From positions 3,723,411-3,759,520 of the forward strand of contig CP070696.1 in NCBI GenBank assembly GCA_020353535.1: a stretch of 36,110 nt of DNA, written 5' to 3'. Every line of letters begins with the position of its first letter. Within the stretch, counting starts at the first letter, position 1. The position numbers and the translations under genes were made by a program. Shown piece after piece: positions 32,698-36,110 of the stretch. The DNA is from Spirochaetaceae bacterium. Lineage in GTDB: Bacteria > Spirochaetota > Spirochaetia > SZUA-6 > DRHE01. The notes under the pieces were generated by a model. The model was not told the origin of the DNA. It saw only the letters and a list, made by a program, of their open reading frames with translations, and made no database searches.

Positions 32698-33018
32698 GAC
32701 TGCAACGTGCCTCTCTTCGGCTTTTTGGGATAAAGAAACAGGACGTGTCCGTACCTTGTTGAGGGCAACAATCCAGGTTGGGGCGAGTTGTTTGGATACT
32801 TTTGTAGATTGATCAGGAGATGATCTGGCAGGTCATCGGTCAGCCGGTACGGTCTGGCGCTGCTCCACTCGGCTGTAAAAACAGAAAGGTGTAAACTCTG
32901 GCTGCAAGAAACCCCGCTGCTGGCTGATTCCGTGGTCGCGTTCGGCACTGCAAACCCCTCTTGTCGGAATCAAACGCCGCTGCTTCAGAAGTCTTGCTCA
33001 AATATTAACGCTGCAGCG
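32698..33018 (-). other. Non-coding leader (about 310 nt) of the hydrogenase operon
   Basis: No convincing gene lies in this stretch. If transcription begins at the promoter at 33019-33047, the mRNA would carry a leader of about 310 nt before the beta-like gene. A short imperfect hairpin (GATGA...TCATC around 32818-32842) is visible, but I recognise no riboswitch class. It could hold regulatory RNA structure or a second promoter. Confidence 0.4.
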
Positions 33019-33047
33019 ATTCTAACTTATGTCACGTCAGAAGTCAA
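33019..33047 (-). promoter_or_regulatory. Strong sigma70-type promoter for the hydrogenase operon
   Basis: On the minus strand TTGACT (33047-33042) and TAGAAT (33024-33019) are exactly 17 bp apart. Each matches five of six consensus bases. The 50 bp upstream of the -35 are rich in A and T tracts, like an UP element. Transcription would start near 33012 and run into the hydrogenase genes. Confidence 0.65.
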
Positions 33048-33054
33048 GAAAAAA

Positions 33055-33117
33055 TTCACGATTTTTCTACAAATATGTAAATTTTTTAAAAATTTCGCGC
33101 TTTTTTTCACGATATTT
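33055..33117. repeat. Direct repeat pair and A/T palindrome upstream of the hydrogenase promoter
   Basis: TTCACGATTTTT (33055-33066) recurs as TTCACGATATTT (33106-33117), 11 of 12 bases identical and 51 bp apart. Between them is the perfect palindrome AAATTTTT-T-AAAAATTT (33079-33095). The nearer copy ends 8 bp before the -35 box. These could be activator sites, or the palindrome could aid termination of the transporter gene that ends at 33116. Confidence 0.45.
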
Positions 33118-33754
33118 ACCACCGTTCCTTTACCAGGTATATTCCTGGGATGCTCAACAACGTCACCGCTCCCTTCACGATGAGGTTGGCGGCAACGATA
33201 GACCAGACCGTAGCGACCGGCAGTGCTCCTCCGAAGGCGGCCCAACAGAAGATCAGACTGTCCAGGGGAACACTCACCGCATTGCTGACCAGGACCCGGG
33301 CCCACTGATGGCGTCGGGTGATGCGGGTTACCCAGAGGTGATACACCTCCGTATCCACCAACTCCGCGGCAATCTCGGCGGCGATGCTGGCGGTCACAAT
33401 CCGCCACACAGGTCCCAGCACGCTGGAAAACTCGCGGGCCAAGCCCCAGGACGGGTCCCCCGGCAGCCATGCTGAGAAGGCAAAAAAAGCGGCCATGAAC
33501 AGGTTGATACCACCGGCCAGGACGATCACCAAACGGGCCGCCCGCTTACCCAGCCGCTTGTGGACCAGATCCCTAAGGGTGAAGGTAATCGGATAGATGA
33601 AGGTACCCGCATCGATGGACAGCCCGAACAGAAACGCGATCTTCAGGCTGGCCACATCCGAGATGATCTGAGCGGCGATATAGAGGGAAACGAGAACGAT
33701 ACCGGCGACGGGAAGTGCCGCCTGACGGATTTGCGAGGATCCGCAGTCGTCCAT
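33116..33754 (-). CDS. Queuosine precursor transporter (QPTR/YhhQ, VUT family)
   Basis: The 212-residue integral membrane protein of about six helices is from the family that imports preQ0 or preQ1, used to make queuosine in tRNA. Landmarks are SLYIAAQIISDVASLKIAF at the start, GTFIYPITFTLRDLVHKRLG, the helix IVTASIAAEIAAELVDTEVY, and SVPLDSLIFCWAAFGG. Its ATG shares one base with the stop of ktrA (TGATG), so the three genes ktrB-ktrA-qptR form one operon although their functions differ. No queuosine biosynthesis gene is nearby. Confidence 0.9.
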   Translation of the reverse strand: MDDCGSSQIRQAALPVAGIVLVSLYIAAQIISDVASLKIAFLFGLSIDAGTFIYPITFTLRDLVHKRLGKRAARLVIVLAGGINLFMAAFFAFSAWLPGDPSWGLAREFSSVLGPVWRIVTASIAAEIAAELVDTEVYHLWVTRITRRHQWARVLVSNAVSVPLDSLIFCWAAFGGALPVATVWSIVAANLIVKGAVTLLSIPGIYLVKERW

Positions 33755-34467
33755 CAGAGCTTTCGGGAGAAGAAGCGGCGGAACAAGCCGCTGATTCCCC
33801 GACTGCTGATCGGGAGCTTCTCCTCTGTGAAGGCGTCGATGTCCTCCTCCCGCCCGCCGACCAATATGACATCGTCTCCCTGCAGGCGATACTCCGGGGC
33901 GTAGAAGAAGTACTCTTCCCCATCGACTTTACGATAGGCGATCACGTTCAGGTTGTACTGCCGCCGCATATCCACCTCTACCAGGCTCCTGCCGTAGAAC
34001 TTCTCCGGAACCTTGACCTCCGCGATCACCAGCTCTCTGGAGATGGGCAGATAGCTGAAGATCTGAGAGGAGATCAAAAACGGCGCGATCCGCTTGGCCG
34101 CCTCCTGATTGGGAAACACCACCTTGGTCGCCCCCACCAGATCGAGGATCTCACCATGCTCGCTACTTTCCGCACGGGCGATGATTTCCTTCACACCCAG
34201 CTTCTTCAGGTAGTTGGTCACCAGGATCGAAGCCTCAATCCGGTCCCCCAGGTCCACGACCGCTGCATCTATATTGGGGGGAACCAGCTTGCGAATGATC
34301 TCTTCATTTAGCACGTCCGCAATGTAGGCCGAAGCAACCTTGTCCTTGTACAGCTCGATCACATCCCTATCCTTGTCGATGATGATCATCTCCGCGTCCG
34401 TAGCCAGGAACTCCTCCAACAGACGGCGCCCGAAACGACTCAAACCGATGATGACAAACTGCTTCAT
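33754..34467 (-). CDS. ktrA: KtrA/TrkA-type regulatory subunit of potassium uptake channel
   Basis: The 237-residue cytoplasmic RCK protein gates KtrB in response to nucleotide binding. The N-terminal Rossmann domain (about 1-135) starts IIGLSRFGRRL, where the second Gly of the usual GxGxxG is Ser. It has the acidic end of strand 2 (IIIDKD) and DAAVVDLGDRIEAS. A C-terminal TrkA_C domain (about 145-220) follows, with LQGDDVILVGG, and then a short basic tail. It overlaps the ktrB stop by one base (TAATG). Confidence 0.93.
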   Translation of the reverse strand: MKQFVIIGLSRFGRRLLEEFLATDAEMIIIDKDRDVIELYKDKVASAYIADVLNEEIIRKLVPPNIDAAVVDLGDRIEASILVTNYLKKLGVKEIIARAESSEHGEILDLVGATKVVFPNQEAAKRIAPFLISSQIFSYLPISRELVIAEVKVPEKFYGRSLVEVDMRRQYNLNVIAYRKVDGEEYFFYAPEYRLQGDDVILVGGREEDIDAFTEEKLPISSRGISGLFRRFFSRKL

Positions 34468-35801
34468 TATCCGATCAGAACCTCCCCTTGTGGATAGTCC
34501 AGCACGTGGACAGGATACGGTCTTGCGGGCGGAATGGCCAGGGCCAACAGCCCGATCCGCCCCATAAACATGGTCACGACGAGCACGAGTTTACCGACCG
34601 CCGTCAAGGTTGGTGTGGCCCCCAAGGACAATCCCACCGTCCCAAAGGCGGAGAAGGCTTCGAACACGAGGGGAAACACGTCGATTCCATGCCCGGCCGC
34701 CCACAATTCGCTGATCGTAAGTGCCAGAAAGCTGCCAAACAGAAGGAGCAGTGCTTTGAGCACGAACATCGTGGCCAGAAATATCCTGGAACCGGCGATC
34801 TTTCTCTTGAATACTGTCACCTCCCCCCGCGAATCCGGCCCCTGAAAGAGCATGAGCAGGACGATGAAGAAGGTATTTACCTTGATCCCCCCGGCAATGG
34901 AACCGGAACCACCACCGACAAACATGAGCAACATGGTGATGGTCTTGGAGGGCGTGGAAAGGTGAGTCTGGGGTATGGTGTTGAAGCCGGCCGTGCGGGG
35001 GGTGACGGCCTGAAACAGTGCAGCCAGGATCTTATGTCCCGGTTTCAGATAGGACATGCTGCGCCCCGCTTCGAAGGTCAGGTAAATGCCTGCTGCAAAT
35101 ACCAGCAGAATCCCGGACATCAGGAAAACGATCTTGCTGTGCAGGCTCAGACGTCTCTTTTTAACAACCACAGTGGCGGCCAGGTCCTGCAGCACGACGA
35201 ATCCCAGGCCTCCGAACACCACCAGAACCATAATGGTCAGGCTCACTGCGGCGTTTGTGGTGTAGCCCTCGAGATTGTTGGAGAACAGCGAGAATCCGGC
35301 GTTGCAGAAAGCGGAGACTGCATGGAACAAACTGACAAACAGCCTCGTTTCCGGCACCGAGGTCCGGAAGGCCCGGAAAAGGATCAATGTACCGATCAAT
35401 TCGAAACTTAGGGTGACCGCGACGATTCGGCGGACAATGGCCATGGTGCTCAGACCCGTTGATTCCAGATAGTAGCCCCGGATGATCCTGTGTCGTATCA
35501 GGGATATCCGACCCCGAGGTCGGGCCAAATAGATCGTACTGAAGGTGATGATCCCCAGTCCCCCTGTCTGGATCAAAACAAGAATTATGATCTGCCCTAC
35601 GGTGCTGTATGTTGGCGTATCAACGGTAATCAGTCCGGTTACACAGACGGCGGAGGTTGCTGTGAACAGGGCGTCAACAAGGTGAAGTCGTTCAGAGCCC
35701 CCCCAGGAAAAGGGAAGGTAGAGGACAACGGTTCCAAAGGCTATAGTTGTTAAGAAGTAGGAGAAGAGAAACAATTTCTCAGACTGCAGAACCCGCCTCA
35801 A
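34467..35801 (-). CDS. ktrB: KtrB/TrkH-type potassium uptake channel subunit
   Basis: The 444-residue membrane protein imports K+ (often Na+-stimulated in the Ktr type) together with KtrA. The four pore-loop repeats each carry the selectivity Gly: TSAVCVTGLI, SAFCNAGFSLF, VTPRTAGFNT and SAFGTVGLSLG. About eight main transmembrane segments flank them. The start is a TTG at 35801, with AGGAGG about 10 nt upstream. No ATG or GTG fits before the first helix. It lies just downstream of the rRNA genes on the same strand. Confidence 0.94.
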   Translation of the reverse strand: MRRVLQSEKLFLFSYFLTTIAFGTVVLYLPFSWGGSERLHLVDALFTATSAVCVTGLITVDTPTYSTVGQIIILVLIQTGGLGIITFSTIYLARPRGRISLIRHRIIRGYYLESTGLSTMAIVRRIVAVTLSFELIGTLILFRAFRTSVPETRLFVSLFHAVSAFCNAGFSLFSNNLEGYTTNAAVSLTIMVLVVFGGLGFVVLQDLAATVVVKKRRLSLHSKIVFLMSGILLVFAAGIYLTFEAGRSMSYLKPGHKILAALFQAVTPRTAGFNTIPQTHLSTPSKTITMLLMFVGGGSGSIAGGIKVNTFFIVLLMLFQGPDSRGEVTVFKRKIAGSRIFLATMFVLKALLLLFGSFLALTISELWAAGHGIDVFPLVFEAFSAFGTVGLSLGATPTLTAVGKLVLVVTMFMGRIGLLALAIPPARPYPVHVLDYPQGEVLIG

Positions 35802-35845
35802 AGATTTGTTCCCTCCTGTGCTGATACATTACTATTCAAAAGGAC

Positions 35846-35854
35846 AAAAAAATA
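35846..35854 (-). terminator. T-tract after 5S rRNA
   Basis: On the minus strand seven T residues (35852-35846) follow directly after the 5S rRNA closing stem (CCTGG/CCAGG). This could end rRNA transcription, although no separate hairpin is present. ktrB follows within 45 nt and might receive read-through. Confidence 0.45.
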
Positions 35855-35969
<115 letters not shown>

Positions 35970-36007
35970 TAATTATTATCAGATTTTTAAAGAAGGGTGA
36001 ACAAAAG

Positions 36008-36110
36008 ATATGGTCAAGCCTCACGGGAAATTAGTACTGGTCGGCTAAACATGTTACCATGCGTACACCTCCAGCCTATCGACCCGATCATCTCTCGGGT
36101 CCCTTCAGGG
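36008..36110 (-). rRNA. rrl: 23S ribosomal RNA, 3' end (partial)
   Basis: The minus strand reads GGGTCGATAGGCTGGAGG, then GACCAGTACTAAT, then CCGTGAGGCTTGACC, the conserved 3' terminus of bacterial 23S rRNA. The gene continues beyond the right edge. The exact 3' end is estimated by analogy with E. coli. Confidence 0.93.

Noticed and set aside
32661..32948. 95-codon frame in the hydrogenase leader
   Set aside because: It overlaps the start of the beta-like gene in another frame and has no recognisable domain or ribosome-binding site.
34488..35411. Open frame of 307 codons on the plus strand
   Set aside because: It is antisense to ktrB; its Gln/His-rich composition is typical of the reverse strand of membrane-protein genes.

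Overview
The window comes from an anaerobic, fermentative, probably hydrogen-evolving bacterium. Evidence for this is a pyruvate:ferredoxin oxidoreductase, a group 4 [NiFe]-hydrogenase tied to a complete Mrp-type antiporter, and the absence of any respiratory oxidase. The Cache-domain class III cyclase, the sensor-MFS/ABC_sub_bind pair and the 23S rRNA 3' end would fit a spirochaete (Spirochaetota). That assignment is inference, because the window carries no decisive marker. No transposase, tRNA or CRISPR array was seen.

Left part (1-5850): the N-terminal third of a UvrA (minus strand, running off the edge) and glgX, a glycogen debranching enzyme. Divergent from glgX is a plus-strand operon with its own good promoter (3090-3117). 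It carries a MNT-type nucleotidyltransferase with an altered active site, a truncated HEPN partner, and a membrane-bound adenylate/guanylate cyclase. The operon closes with a nested hairpin terminator. Convergent to it (5894-9610, minus) is a two-gene operon: an exported ABC_sub_bind-family binding protein, then an MFS transporter fused to two N-terminal periplasmic sensor domains.

Middle (9611-16730): an ECF sigma factor with a Cys-rich tail and no visible anti-sigma factor, a deletion-broken ferredoxin/nitroreductase gene, a fused aconitase-X (AcnX) and, on the minus strand, nifJ (pyruvate:ferredoxin oxidoreductase) with a clear sigma70-type promoter.

Right part (16837-32697, minus): one tightly packed set of 20 genes, about 16 kb, reading right to left. 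The order is: diaphorase-like Fe-S subunit, FAD/[2Fe-2S] NAD(P)-reductase subunit, HydN-like ferredoxin; hydrogenase small subunit, NuoC-like, large subunit, HycF/NuoI-like and maturation protease; NuoH-like anchor and NuoL/MrpA-like subunit; MbhD/E-like, MrpB, C, D, E, F, G; then two histidine kinases and a stand-alone receiver. The simplest reading is an energy-converting hydrogenase that takes electrons from ferredoxin (made by NifJ) and possibly NAD(P)H, and couples H2 formation to Na+/H+ translocation. A redox-sensing phosphorelay encoded at the operon end sits next to nifJ. A strong promoter with direct repeats lies about 320 bp upstream of the first gene.

Right edge (33116-36110, minus): a ktrB-ktrA-queuosine precursor transporter operon, preceded by 5S rRNA and the 3' end of 23S rRNA.
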